Origin: JADLEX01 sp964586775
GTDB lineage: Bacteria; Lernaellota; Lernaellaia; JACKCT01
Assembly: GCA_964586775.1 (NCBI GenBank)
Contig: CAZPJD010000201.1
Span: forward strand, 1 to 18,242
DNA length: 18,242 nucleotides
Direction of reading: 5' to 3'
The position numbers and the translations under genes are program-made. Position 1 is the first letter of the stretch. Each line of letters begins with the position of its first letter. The notes under the pieces were generated by a model. It was not told the DNA's origin and made no database searches. It saw only the letters and a program-made list of their open reading frames with translations. This document shows positions 1 through 8,239 of the stretch, piece after piece.

Positions 1-1
1 G

Positions 2-445
2 GGCTGGAACAAGGAAGACTTCTCGATCCTCGGTCCCGACGGCAAGCCGCGCTCGTGGCAGGCGTATTCGCGCACCGTGCCGCGCGCGACCAGCGGACGC
101 ATCCAATCGATGCACTTCTACTCGCCGATGCACTACTTCGAGCCGCGCGAGGGCGAGCAGACACCGTGGCTCGAATTCGCCATGGAGATGCAAAGCAAGG
201 AGACCGAAGCGCCGACGGAGATCTTCGTGCCGCCGATGCAATACACGGACGGATTCTACGTCTGGCTTTCCGACGGGCACGCGGCCTACGACCCGCACCG
301 GTTCATCCTGTATTGGTATCCCGCGAAGGACGATCCCGCATGGACGCACACCATCCGCATCCGCCCGCCCTACCCGGGTTCGACGGCGGAAGGCTGGGAT
401 TATCTGTTCCGTGGTGACGACGTGATCGAAGGGGGCGAGCGATGA
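2..445 (+). CDS. GH5-type glycoside hydrolase, C-terminal part (5' end outside the window)
   Basis: The frame is open from the left edge, so only the last 147 residues are visible and no start can be assigned. The visible part looks like the end of a GH5 cellulase/endoglycosylceramidase-like enzyme. It begins with a loop of the form GWNKEDFSILGPDG, continues with YSRTVPRATSGRIQSMHF (compare the family's R-x-YP-x-A-x-AG segment), and ends in a beta-rich accessory domain with TEIFVPP and DGFYVWLSDG. The catalytic barrel, with its two Glu residues, lies outside the window, so activity cannot be judged. By family such enzymes hydrolyse beta-linked glycans or glycolipids and are usually exported. 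The stop codon overlaps the next start as ATGA, which implies translational coupling to the outer-membrane protein. A non-GH5 beta-sandwich protein remains possible. Confidence 0.55.
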   Translation, partial: GWNKEDFSILGPDGKPRSWQAYSRTVPRATSGRIQSMHFYSPMHYFEPREGEQTPWLEFAMEMQSKETEAPTEIFVPPMQYTDGFYVWLSDGHAAYDPHRFILYWYPAKDDPAWTHTIRIRPPYPGSTAEGWDYLFRGDDVIEGGER

Positions 446-1812
446 CGCGCGGTCGAATCTTTGCGTCGGTGGTGTTCGCGGCGGTGATGGCGATGTTTGC
501 GCTCGCGGGCGGCGCGTGGGCCGAGGACGACGGCGGCGGCATCGTGACCGCCGAGATCGTTCCGTCTTTCGACCTGCAGTTTCAGACCTATCTATACCTC
601 GCCAACGACCGCGACTTCGATCGCACCGAGCCGGTTTACTCTGAGAACGGCCAAACGTCGGGTTACGTGCTCACGACGCTGCGCCCCGGGCTGACGTGGG
701 CGCCCGTCGATCAGATCACGGTGCGTTATCAGCTCGAGGTCGGCGACAACCTGTGGAGCCGCAACAATCTCGACGGGCAGGACCCCCTCGCACCCGAGAC
801 GGCGGTGGTGCGTCACAAGGAGGTGTGGGCCGAGGTGCGTTCGCGCAACGAGTTCTTCGGCGTGCGCTCGGGATTTCAATACTTCTACGACCCCACGCAT
901 CTGGTGATCGACCGTCACATGGGTGCGGCGTCGGCGTTCCTCGCGTGGTCGCCCAGCGGGCGCGTGACGCTCGCCGCGGGACAGGTCCCCGACACGGTGT
1001 ACGAGGGGCTCGACGCCACCGGCGAGGACCGGCGCATGTCCGACAACAACTTCGAGCAGGACGACTACGTGGTGGCGCTGTGGTCGCGCCACGGCGCGGA
1101 CGAGTGGAGTTTCTCGCCGGGCGTCTTCGCGCGATGGGACAAGACCGAGATCAACCGCCCGCGCATGGTCTTGAGCCCCGTCTTTCACGCCGAGGGCTGC
1201 GCGGGGTCGCCGCAGGTGTGCCTCGACTTCGACGCCGTCGGCCAGTGGGGGCGCCACGAACACGCGGGGCTCGACAACCGCGACGTGAGCATCCTCGCCG
1301 CCGCGGCGCAGGCCGGCGTGGCCGTGAACCTGTGGCCGCTCGGCCTCGACACGAACGTGCTCGCGTTCACCGCGGACGACGGCGACAAATACGACCAGTA
1401 CGACACGGGGTTCGTGTATTCGGGCTGGTCCAAGAGCGCCACGATGATCCTGACGCTCAATACGCTGCACGATCAGTACAACAACATCGACGAGTCGGTC
1501 GCGGCGCAGGGCGCGGGGCTGGTGGTCGCCGACGAGGAGATCTCCGTCAATGTGACCGACAACGTGCGTCTTTTCGCGATCATCGGCGCGGGCTCGACGC
1601 TGGACGGCACGAACACCGACGGCGACAAGTTCCTCGGCACCGAGGGGCATCTGGGCGTGGAGTGCTCGGTGTACGAGGACATCGCCACGTTTCATCTATC
1701 CGGCGGCGGGCTGCTGCCCGGGCCGGCCGCGGCGATGCTGCGCAACGAGATCGACCGCGAGGCGACCGATCCGCTGGGCGTGATCCAGTCGTCGATGACG
1801 GTGCAGTTCTGA
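442..1812 (+). CDS. Outer-membrane beta-barrel protein (porin or alginate-export-like)
   Basis: This 456-residue protein has a standard signal peptide: a basic start (MTRGR), a hydrophobic core and an AWA cleavage site near residue 27. The mature part alternates polar and hydrophobic residues in short strands with Asp/Asn-rich turns, and the chain ends in MTVQF. A terminal Phe is the classic BAM-recognition residue of outer-membrane barrels. Strand-like segments such as ITVRYQLEVGDNLW and FFGVRSGFQYFY resemble alginate-export (AlgE-like) and related large porins. I see no plug or TonB box. Two Cys residues near 253-260 could form a disulfide in an extracellular loop. The start overlaps the stop of the upstream hydrolase gene by 4 bases, so the two are probably made together. 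A role in passing a polysaccharide or its fragments across the outer membrane is inference from that pairing. Confidence 0.72.
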   Translation: MTRGRIFASVVFAAVMAMFALAGGAWAEDDGGGIVTAEIVPSFDLQFQTYLYLANDRDFDRTEPVYSENGQTSGYVLTTLRPGLTWAPVDQITVRYQLEVGDNLWSRNNLDGQDPLAPETAVVRHKEVWAEVRSRNEFFGVRSGFQYFYDPTHLVIDRHMGAASAFLAWSPSGRVTLAAGQVPDTVYEGLDATGEDRRMSDNNFEQDDYVVALWSRHGADEWSFSPGVFARWDKTEINRPRMVLSPVFHAEGCAGSPQVCLDFDAVGQWGRHEHAGLDNRDVSILAAAAQAGVAVNLWPLGLDTNVLAFTADDGDKYDQYDTGFVYSGWSKSATMILTLNTLHDQYNNIDESVAAQGAGLVVADEEISVNVTDNVRLFAIIGAGSTLDGTNTDGDKFLGTEGHLGVECSVYEDIATFHLSGGGLLPGPAAAMLRNEIDREATDPLGVIQSSMTVQF

Positions 1813-1838
1813 TGCCGGGTGCGGTTTGGGTGCGCGTC

Positions 1839-1847
1839 TGGTAAACT
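1839..1847 (+). promoter_or_regulatory. Putative extended -10 promoter ahead of the DUF433 gene
   Basis: The bases TGG-TAAACT form an extended -10 element (TGn plus TAnnnT) 25 bases before the chosen ATG. No good -35 is visible at the right spacing, which fits an extended -10. A start about 7 bases downstream would give a leader of about 19 bases that contains the GGGAG ribosome-binding site. This is a motif match only. Confidence 0.35.
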
Positions 1848-1872
1848 GAAGCGGTCACATGGGAGCCGCGTC

Positions 1873-2127
1873 ATGGAAGTGCGTCATCCGGTCTATGCGC
1901 GAATTACGATGGATCCTGAGAAGTGCCTCGGCAAGCCGTGCATTCGGGGACTCCGGATTCCCGTGGCGTCGGTCATCCGCTACCTCTCGTCAGGGATGTC
2001 GTCCGCGGACGTTTTGAACGAGTGGCCCGAACTCGAATCGGAAGACATTCACGAGGCGCTCGCCTTCGCCGCATCCACGCTCGACGACCGTTTCTTCCCA
2101 TTGGAGCCGAACGCCCGAGTTTCCTGA
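1873..2127 (+). CDS. DUF433 protein (VapB45-like antitoxin family), solitary
   Basis: This small protein of 84 residues matches the DUF433 pattern: an N-terminal R-I-T-x-D-P segment, then KCLGKPCIRGLRIPV, then a helical region (VIRYLSSGMSSADVLNEWPEL, and HEALAFAA). The family is a winged-helix-like DNA-binding fold found as the antitoxin partner of PIN-like DUF5615 or VapC toxins. I chose the ATG preceded by GGGAG at 7 bases, not an in-frame ATG 54 bases upstream, because the extra 18 residues are not family-like and that start would lie upstream of the probable promoter. The usual toxin gene is missing: only 27 bases separate this stop from an ABC transporter ATPase gene. It may be an orphan antitoxin or a stand-alone regulator. 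Co-transcription with the transporter genes is possible because of the short gap. Confidence 0.8.
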   Translation: MEVRHPVYARITMDPEKCLGKPCIRGLRIPVASVIRYLSSGMSSADVLNEWPELESEDIHEALAFAASTLDDRFFPLEPNARVS

Positions 2128-2154
2128 GATTCTGCCAAAGGATTCGTCTCGCGC

Positions 2155-3240
2155 ATGGCCCAGGTCGTACTCCAGGATGTCGTCAAGCGGTTCGGCGCGA
2201 CGCGCGTCATCGAGCGGACGTCTCTGGACGTCGCGGATCGCGAGTTTCTGGTGCTCGTCGGGCCTTCGGGGTGCGGCAAGAGCACGCTGCTGCGGATGAT
2301 TGCCGGGCTCGAGGACGTGACCGAGGGGACGATCTCGATCGGCGGGCGCGTGGTGAACGACCTGCCAGCCAAGGACCGCGACATCGCGATGGTCTTTCAG
2401 AACTACGCGCTCTACCCGCATATGAATGTGTATCAGAACATGTCGTTCGGACTGCGGATGATGCGCAGGCCCAAGGACGAGATCGACACGCGCGTGCGCG
2501 AGGCCGCGCGGATTCTGGAACTCGAATCGCTCCTCGAACGCAAGCCCGCGCAGCTTTCCGGCGGCCAGCGGCAGCGCGTGGCGATGGGCCGGGCGATCGT
2601 GCGCAAGCCCAAGGTGTTTTTATTCGACGAACCGCTCTCGAACCTCGACGCCAAGCTGCGCGTGCAGATGCGCCAGGAGATCAAGAAGCTCCACGAACGT
2701 TTGCAGGCAACGATCATCTACGTCACACACGATCAGGTCGAGGCGATGACACTCGCGTCGCGCATCGCGATCGTGAATCAGGGCGTGATTCAGCAGGTGG
2801 ACGCCCCCGAGCGCATGTACGCGCATCCCGCCAACAAGTTCGTCGCGGGCTTCATCGGCAGCCCCGGAATGAACTTCGGCGACGTGACGTTGCGAAACGA
2901 GGCCGGGGCGTGTGTCGCGGATGCCGGGAGTTTTTCGGTGCGCGTTCCCGCGCCCCATGCCGCCGAGTGGCACGGACGCCGCGCGACGCTGGGCATCCGC
3001 CCCGAGCACATCGCATTGGCGGCAACCAACGGAACGCATGCGCCGGTGCGGGTGCGCGTGGAACTGGTCGAGCCGCTCGGCGCGACGGACCTCGTCACCG
3101 CGCGGGCGGGCGAGCACACGCTGTCGTTTCTGACGCCGGCCGGCGGGCGCGTCGCGCCGCACACCGAGATCGACGTTCATCTGAACGTATCCGAGATCAA
3201 GCTGTTCGACGCCGAGACCGGCGCCGGATTTTGGGTATGA
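2155..3240 (+). CDS. Sugar ABC transporter ATP-binding protein (UgpC/MalK/MsmK type)
   Basis: At 361 residues this is the normal length for the carbohydrate-importer ATPase family. Visible motifs in order are Walker A GPSGCGKST (36-44), Q-loop Gln82 in MVFQNYALYPHM, signature LSGGQRQR (134-141), Walker B VFLFDEP (154-160), D-loop SNLDAKLR and switch His192. A C-terminal TOBE/OB-like regulatory domain (about 240-350) contains GIRPEHI. It would hydrolyse ATP on the cytoplasmic face to power import of sugars or related solutes. The next gene, 10 bases downstream, is the matching binding lipoprotein. The two permease genes normally found with such a pair are not in the window. ATPases of this family often serve several importers, so this one may be shared. 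An AAAGGA ribosome-binding site lies 12 bases upstream of the ATG. Confidence 0.93.
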   Translation: MAQVVLQDVVKRFGATRVIERTSLDVADREFLVLVGPSGCGKSTLLRMIAGLEDVTEGTISIGGRVVNDLPAKDRDIAMVFQNYALYPHMNVYQNMSFGLRMMRRPKDEIDTRVREAARILELESLLERKPAQLSGGQRQRVAMGRAIVRKPKVFLFDEPLSNLDAKLRVQMRQEIKKLHERLQATIIYVTHDQVEAMTLASRIAIVNQGVIQQVDAPERMYAHPANKFVAGFIGSPGMNFGDVTLRNEAGACVADAGSFSVRVPAPHAAEWHGRRATLGIRPEHIALAATNGTHAPVRVRVELVEPLGATDLVTARAGEHTLSFLTPAGGRVAPHTEIDVHLNVSEIKLFDAETGAGFWV

Positions 3241-3250
3241 GGAGAATGCC

Positions 3251-4564
3251 ATGAAGCGCTTAGCCGTATTTGCTTTGCTGGCCGCGTTCGCGATCGCCGC
3301 GATCGCCTGCGAGTCCAAAACCACGCCGGTGGCGACGCCCGCGCCCGCGCCCGGCGATGCCGCGAAGCCCGCGCCGGGCGGCGGCGAGCTCGTCATTTTC
3401 TCTTGGTGGACGGCGGGCGGCGAGGCCGACGGCCTGAACGAGCTCATCAAGTTCTTCGAGGCCAAGAACCCGGGCGTGAAGGTGGTGAACGCGGCGGTGG
3501 CCGGTGACGCGGGCACCAACGCCAAGGCGGTGCTCAAGACGCGCATGCTGGGCGGCGACGCCCCGGGGACGTTTCAGGTGCATGGCGGATCGGAACTGCT
3601 GGACGGATGGGTGAAGCCGGGCCACATGGCGCCGATCACCAAGCTCTTCGACGACAACGGCTGGCGCACGCACTTTCCCGCGCAGCTCCTCGACATGGTG
3701 AGCGCGAACGGCGAGATCTACGCGGTGCCGTCGAACGTACACCGGGGCAACGCGCTTTGGTACAACAAGGCGCTCTTCGACGCGAACGGCCTGAAGCCCC
3801 CCGCGACCGTGGACGAATGGATGGCGGTGTGCAAGACGCTCAAGGACAAGGGCGTGACGCCGCTCTCCCTCGCCTCGCGCAACAAGTGGGAGGTGCTGCA
3901 CCTGTTCGAGAGCCTGCTCGTCGCGGCGGGCGGCGCGGATTTTTACGAGGATCTTTTCGCGGGCAAGATCGCGTGGACCGACGAGCGCGTGAAAAAGGCG
4001 CTGACGCTGCTCAAAGACCTTCTGCCTTACGTCAACGACAATCACGCCACGATGACCTGGGATCAGGCGAGCGGCATGGTGCAGGAGGGCAAGGCCGCGA
4101 TGAACGTGATGGGCGACTGGGCGAAGGGATATTTCGAGGCGCACCAGTGGGTTGCCGACAAGGATTACGGCGCGGTGCCGACCCCCGGCACGGTCGGCGT
4201 GTTTTTCGTTGTCACCGACACCTTCGGGCTTCCCGCCAAGGCGCCGAATCCGCAGGCCACGCTCGCGCTGCTGCGGGTGATCGGCTCGGTCGAGGGCCAG
4301 GCCGCGTTCAACCCCAAGAAGGGCTCGATCCCCGCGCGCACCGACGTGCCGATGGACGCCTTCGACCCGATCGCCAAGTCGATCATGACCGATTTCGGCA
4401 AGGACGTGCTCGTGCCCAGCGCCGCGCACGGGTCGGCGGTGGCGGAATCGTTCGTCATCAGCCTGAACGACCAGCTTTCGGTCTTCATCCAGGACAAGGA
4501 CGTGGAGAAGTCCGCGGCCGCGCTGGAAGCCGAGGCGAAGGATCTGGGCGTTCGCGCGCCGTGA
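3251..4564 (+). CDS. Glucose/mannose-type ABC transporter substrate-binding lipoprotein
   Basis: This 437-residue protein begins with a lipoprotein signal peptide whose lipobox is AIAC (Cys20), followed by an Ala/Pro linker to about residue 40. The mature domain is an extracellular solute-binding protein family 1 fold: ELVIFSWWTAGGEADGL at its start, then GGSELLDGWVKPGHMAPI, YAVPSNVHRGNALWYNK, a central GKAAMNVMGDWAKGYF and a late GSIPARTDVP. These segments fit the glucose/galactose/mannose binding proteins of the GtsA/GlcS kind better than the maltose or glycerol-phosphate ones. It would hold sugar in the periplasm, anchored by lipid, and hand it to an unseen permease pair. A GGAG ribosome-binding site 6 bases before the ATG directly follows the ATPase stop codon, so the two genes form one transcription unit. 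Sugar identity is inferred from sequence resemblance only. Confidence 0.88.
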   Translation: MKRLAVFALLAAFAIAAIACESKTTPVATPAPAPGDAAKPAPGGGELVIFSWWTAGGEADGLNELIKFFEAKNPGVKVVNAAVAGDAGTNAKAVLKTRMLGGDAPGTFQVHGGSELLDGWVKPGHMAPITKLFDDNGWRTHFPAQLLDMVSANGEIYAVPSNVHRGNALWYNKALFDANGLKPPATVDEWMAVCKTLKDKGVTPLSLASRNKWEVLHLFESLLVAAGGADFYEDLFAGKIAWTDERVKKALTLLKDLLPYVNDNHATMTWDQASGMVQEGKAAMNVMGDWAKGYFEAHQWVADKDYGAVPTPGTVGVFFVVTDTFGLPAKAPNPQATLALLRVIGSVEGQAAFNPKKGSIPARTDVPMDAFDPIAKSIMTDFGKDVLVPSAAHGSAVAESFVISLNDQLSVFIQDKDVEKSAAALEAEAKDLGVRAP

Positions 4565-4610
4565 TCCGGGTGCGGAAACCGGCCCAAAACCGGCATTTCG
4601 GCAATTGACG

Positions 4611-4642
4611 ATCGCGGAAGATTCCGACTAATCTTCCGCGAT
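4611..4642 (+). terminator. Inverted repeat, likely intrinsic terminator of the ABC gene pair
   Basis: A perfect 13-bp stem (ATCGCGGAAGATT and its complement) encloses a 6-base loop (CCGACT), 46 bases after the binding-protein stop codon. Only three T residues follow, so termination may be partial or Rho-assisted. It separates the sugar transport genes from the RND operon. Confidence 0.7.
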
Positions 4643-4688
4643 TTCGTCGCTCGCGCCCCCAACCCATTGACATAGACCGGCAGATTTC

Positions 4689-7451
4689 ATGGCTCGATTC
4701 TCCGACCGGATCGTCGGCGCCCGCCGGGCGGTTTTCGCCCTCGTTTTCGTCGTCACGATCGTCTGCGCGTTCTTCGCGGGCAGCCTCGAAACCGACATGA
4801 ACGTCACGTCGATCCTGCCTGCGGACGATCCCGAGGTCGCGTATTTTCGCGAGACCTCCGACCGGTTCGGGTCCAGTTCCATCAACATGGTCGCGCTCGA
4901 ATCGGGCGACATCTTCACCGCCGAGTCGCTGACCACGCTGCGTGCGATCACCGACGCGCTCGGGCAGGTCGAGGGCATCCGTTTTTCCATGAGCATCGCG
5001 AACCTGCTCGACATGCAGCCCGACGGCGAGGGCTCGATCAGCGTTCGTCCTTATCTGCCCAAAGGCCCCGCGCCCACGGACCCGGCCGAACTCGCGCGCC
5101 TGCGCGACACGGTGCTCGGCAACCCCATGATCGCGGGCAATCTGGTTTCGCCTGACGCCAAGGCCGCGCTCATCACCGTGAAACTCGCGCCCGACGCCGA
5201 CCGCAAGACGATCGGGGCACGGCTCAAGGCGGCCGCGCGCGCCGCCGCGCCAGAATCGACGCTCTACTTCGGCGGCGTCGAGATGATCGTCGATTACCTG
5301 GCCGGCCTCATCGCGTCGCAGCGCATGATCGCGTGCATGGTGTGCGCCTTCGGCGTCTTCATCGCGTTGCTCTGGTGGGTGCTGGGTTCGGCCCGCGCGC
5401 TCGCATCGGCCCTTCTGGTCGTCGGTTTGGCCGTCTTATGGACGCTCGGCATCATGTCCGCTATCGAGCACATGCTCTCGCTCTTCACGTCGATGCTGCC
5501 GCTGCTCGTCATCGTCGCGGCGACGCCCTACCCCGTCATCTATCTCTTCGCTTTCGGCCGAGCCCCGGGCGAAGGCGCGGCGAAGGCGGCGAACGCGCTG
5601 GCGCGATGCGCGCGACCGATTCTGATCGGCTCGATGGCCGTGTCCGCATCGGCGATGACCTCGCTCGCCGCGCCCTGGGCGATCCTTCGCGACCTCGGGC
5701 TCGGCGTGGCGATCGGCGCGCTGGCGTCGGGAATCCTCTCGGTCACGCTGCTTCCCGCGATGGTCGCGCGCGCGAAGACTCGGGCGCGTTCGCTCTTCGA
5801 CCGACGTTCTCTCGGCGGCGGCATCGCGCGCGCGGCGAAAGGGAATCCGACCGCGGCCGGCGCGATCGTGCTCGCAACCGTCATCGCATTCGGCGCGATC
5901 GCGTGGTTCATGCCGCGCGACGTCAACCCCATGGCGACCTTCCCGCCCGGCGGCGAGCCGCGCGCGACCGAAGACCTTATGCAGCGCGGATTCGGCGGTT
6001 CGCAACTGTTCATGATCGACTTTATGTCGGCCGACGTGCGTCACCCCGCCGTGCTCGAACAGATGACGCTCGCGACCAAGCGATTGCGCGCCATCCCCGA
6101 TGTGAACTATCCGCAGTCGATCGCCGACGTGCTGCGCATGCTCAACACCAACCTGAACAACGAACCGTCCACGCCCGATTCGATGGGCAAGATCAACAAC
6201 CTCTGGTTCATGCTCGAAGGCCAGCCGCAGGTCGATTTGCTCATCGATCCGAAATTCACCGACGCCATCGTCCAGGCGCGCGTCGGCGACATCCGTTCGT
6301 CGGTCGTCGCCCCGGCGGTGGATGCCATCGCGGTTGTGGCCGACCAGGTGGAGCGCCGTCTCGCGTCGGTGACGATCGCGAACGAACCCGAAACGCGGCG
6401 CGCGGCTTGGGCGCGTGTGCTGGGCGAACGCGCGGCCGAGTTGGCGGCGCTCGATCTTCGTCACTATCAGGGCGTGGAGGTCGACCGCGAAGGGCTCGCC
6501 GAAGAATTGACGACACTTCGCGCCGCGCCGGTCGCGCTGGGCGAGAAGGAAAACGCGGATCTGCGCGAACGCTATCGAACGTTTCTGACCAGCGCCGAGG
6601 CCGACGTGACGCTCCCGGCGGGATTCGATCCCGCGGCGCTCGTCGAGGCGCTCGCATCCCTCACCGCGCCGACCGAGGAATCGCTCGCGGCGACCATGGC
6701 GAAGAATCTGCCCGCGGATGTGCTGGCCAAGGACCCCGAGGGGCCGACGTATGCGGCCTCGACGCTGCTGGGCATTCACGAATCCGTGGTCAAGCGCGCA
6801 CGCCACGCGGCGGCGCTGTTCAAGGTCGCCTCGCGCCTCGAACGCACGCACCAGATGGCGATCCTCAACAATCCCGCGCTGCGCGCCGACCTGGGGTCGA
6901 GCCTGTGGGCGATCAACGCCGACGTCGCGAACACCACGCCGGAGCGATACGAAAAGATCGCCGGGTCGCCTGCCGAACCGGCAAACGTCGTGAATATCGA
7001 GGCGCGAGCGACCGGTTGGCCGCAGGTGAATACGATGATGAATCGCGCGCTCGGCTCCGTCTTCGCGCGGATCGGTCTCGTGGCCATCGTCATCGCGCTC
7101 ATCGGCGCAGCGCTCGCCGCCCGGTCGTGGCGGGGGGCGTTGGCGGCGGCCGCGGGTATTGGCGCGACCTTCGCCGCGATGACGCTGTTTGGCGTCGCGT
7201 TCGACAACATCGTCTGGGCGGCGCTGCTCGTCGCGGTGTCGCTCGCGGTGCCTGTCGCCGCATGGCGAAACGGCGGAACCGGCGCGTCCGCCATCGCGCT
7301 GCCCGTGGCGGCGGGGTTTGCGTTCCTGCTCGGCGCACCTCTCGCCATGCAGGCGTATCTTGGGGTATTCATGGCGGCGTCCGTTGCCGTCGCGGCCATC
7401 GCTTCGATCGCGTTGCACGCCGGCGCGGCGGACGATTCGGATCGCGCGTGA
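4689..7451 (+). CDS. MMPL/RND superfamily exporter (COG1033-like)
   Basis: This 920-residue protein has the two-fold RND layout: TM1 at 14-33, a periplasmic domain at about 35-205, a membrane block at about 211-360, TM7 at 389-408, a much larger second periplasmic domain at about 410-785, and a last membrane block at 793-908. The N-terminus (SLETDMNVTSILPADDPEVA) and WTLGIMSAIEHMLSLFTSMLP are typical of COG1033/HpnN-like lipid exporters. In TM4 the family's G-x-D-Y proton-relay site reads ATPYP (278-282), with Pro280 where Asp is expected. No Asp-Tyr pair is visible in the matching TM10 region (841-857) either. It is followed after 34 bases by a LolA-like gene and then a barrel gene, which points to lipid or lipid-like export. 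No strong ribosome-binding site is visible before the ATG. Confidence 0.88.
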   Translation: MARFSDRIVGARRAVFALVFVVTIVCAFFAGSLETDMNVTSILPADDPEVAYFRETSDRFGSSSINMVALESGDIFTAESLTTLRAITDALGQVEGIRFSMSIANLLDMQPDGEGSISVRPYLPKGPAPTDPAELARLRDTVLGNPMIAGNLVSPDAKAALITVKLAPDADRKTIGARLKAAARAAAPESTLYFGGVEMIVDYLAGLIASQRMIACMVCAFGVFIALLWWVLGSARALASALLVVGLAVLWTLGIMSAIEHMLSLFTSMLPLLVIVAATPYPVIYLFAFGRAPGEGAAKAANALARCARPILIGSMAVSASAMTSLAAPWAILRDLGLGVAIGALASGILSVTLLPAMVARAKTRARSLFDRRSLGGGIARAAKGNPTAAGAIVLATVIAFGAIAWFMPRDVNPMATFPPGGEPRATEDLMQRGFGGSQLFMIDFMSADVRHPAVLEQMTLATKRLRAIPDVNYPQSIADVLRMLNTNLNNEPSTPDSMGKINNLWFMLEGQPQVDLLIDPKFTDAIVQARVGDIRSSVVAPAVDAIAVVADQVERRLASVTIANEPETRRAAWARVLGERAAELAALDLRHYQGVEVDREGLAEELTTLRAAPVALGEKENADLRERYRTFLTSAEADVTLPAGFDPAALVEALASLTAPTEESLAATMAKNLPADVLAKDPEGPTYAASTLLGIHESVVKRARHAAALFKVASRLERTHQMAILNNPALRADLGSSLWAINADVANTTPERYEKIAGSPAEPANVVNIEARATGWPQVNTMMNRALGSVFARIGLVAIVIALIGAALAARSWRGALAAAAGIGATFAAMTLFGVAFDNIVWAALLVAVSLAVPVAAWRNGGTGASAIALPVAAGFAFLLGAPLAMQAYLGVFMAASVAVAAIASIALHAGAADDSDRA

Positions 7452-7485
7452 TGGGGAATCACCGATTTTTTTCACGGGGGATGTG

Positions 7486-8238
7486 ATGCGTGGAATCGTT
7501 CTGTTTGCCATCGCGGCGCTGCTGGCGCTGCCGACGTTCGCCGTGGCCGAGGACGCGGCGGAAATCCTCGCGAAAACCGACGCCAACCTGAACAACTTCA
7601 GCAATCTGCACATGACCTCGACAATGACGGTCAAGGCGTCCGACGGCACGGCCAAGGTCCGCGAGATCAAGGTCTGGCTGCAGGGCGACAGCCGCATGGT
7701 GAAGTTCTCCAAGCCCGCCAGCGACGTGGGCATCGCGCTGCTCTCCACCGACGCGAAGACGAACTTCGTCTATCTGCCCGAATACAAAAAGGTCCGCCGC
7801 GTCGCGTCGCACGTGCGCAATCAGACCTTCATGGGCACCGATTTTTCGCAGGAGGACATGGCGATCCTGCGTTATGCGGATGAATTCACGCCGAAGATTG
7901 AGAGCGAGACGGCGACGCACTGGATTCTGGATCTCGCGCGCAAACCCGGCGCGGACATCAGCTACGCCAAGATCCAGCTCACCGTGAAAAAGGAAAACCA
8001 CACGATCGACAAGATCGTGTACCACGACAACGGCGGCGCGCCGCAAAAGACCGAGGAGCGCGCGAACTACTCGAAGCACCAGAGCAAGAAGGGCGAGTAC
8101 TGGACGATGTCGAAAATCACGATGACCGACATCAAGACGGGCCACCAGACGGTGCTCGAAAACAGCGGCCTTCAGATCGATCTGACCCTCGAACCCGACT
8201 TCTTCTCCGAACGCAATCTGAAACGCCCGGTCCAGTGA
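7486..8238 (+). CDS. Periplasmic LolA-like outer-membrane lipoprotein-sorting protein
   Basis: This 250-residue protein has a signal peptide (MRGIVLFAIAALLALPTFAVA, cleavage near 21), no lipobox Cys and a LolA/LolB-like half-barrel pattern. Hallmarks of the family are AEILAKTDANLNNF at the mature start, FVYLPEYKKVRRV (94-106) and TFMGTDFSQEDM (114-125). Family members carry a hydrophobic ligand in a cavity between membranes. Members encoded beside MMPL/RND pumps are thought to serve a specific lipid rather than general lipoprotein sorting. I chose the ATG that follows a GGGGG run and starts the signal peptide; the frame is open further upstream but lies inside the exporter gene. The next gene begins 1 base after the stop, so the three genes form an operon. 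The ligand is unknown. Confidence 0.85.
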   Translation: MRGIVLFAIAALLALPTFAVAEDAAEILAKTDANLNNFSNLHMTSTMTVKASDGTAKVREIKVWLQGDSRMVKFSKPASDVGIALLSTDAKTNFVYLPEYKKVRRVASHVRNQTFMGTDFSQEDMAILRYADEFTPKIESETATHWILDLARKPGADISYAKIQLTVKKENHTIDKIVYHDNGGAPQKTEERANYSKHQSKKGEYWTMSKITMTDIKTGHQTVLENSGLQIDLTLEPDFFSERNLKRPVQ

Positions 8239-8239
8239 C

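Noticed and set aside
592..1695. A 367-residue open frame antisense to the first barrel gene, and a similar one at 3260-4429
   Set aside because: Both are shadows of genes with clear signal peptides and family motifs, and neither has a recognisable domain.
4667..4672. A perfect TTGACA as a -35 box for the RND operon
   Set aside because: It lies 16 bases before the ATG, so its -10 would fall inside the coding region, and no -10 sequence is present there.
5436..7748. A 770-residue open frame antisense to the RND exporter gene
   Set aside because: It is Arg/His/Asp-rich with no recognisable domain and exactly shadows a well-supported gene. High GC content makes long stop-free antisense frames common.
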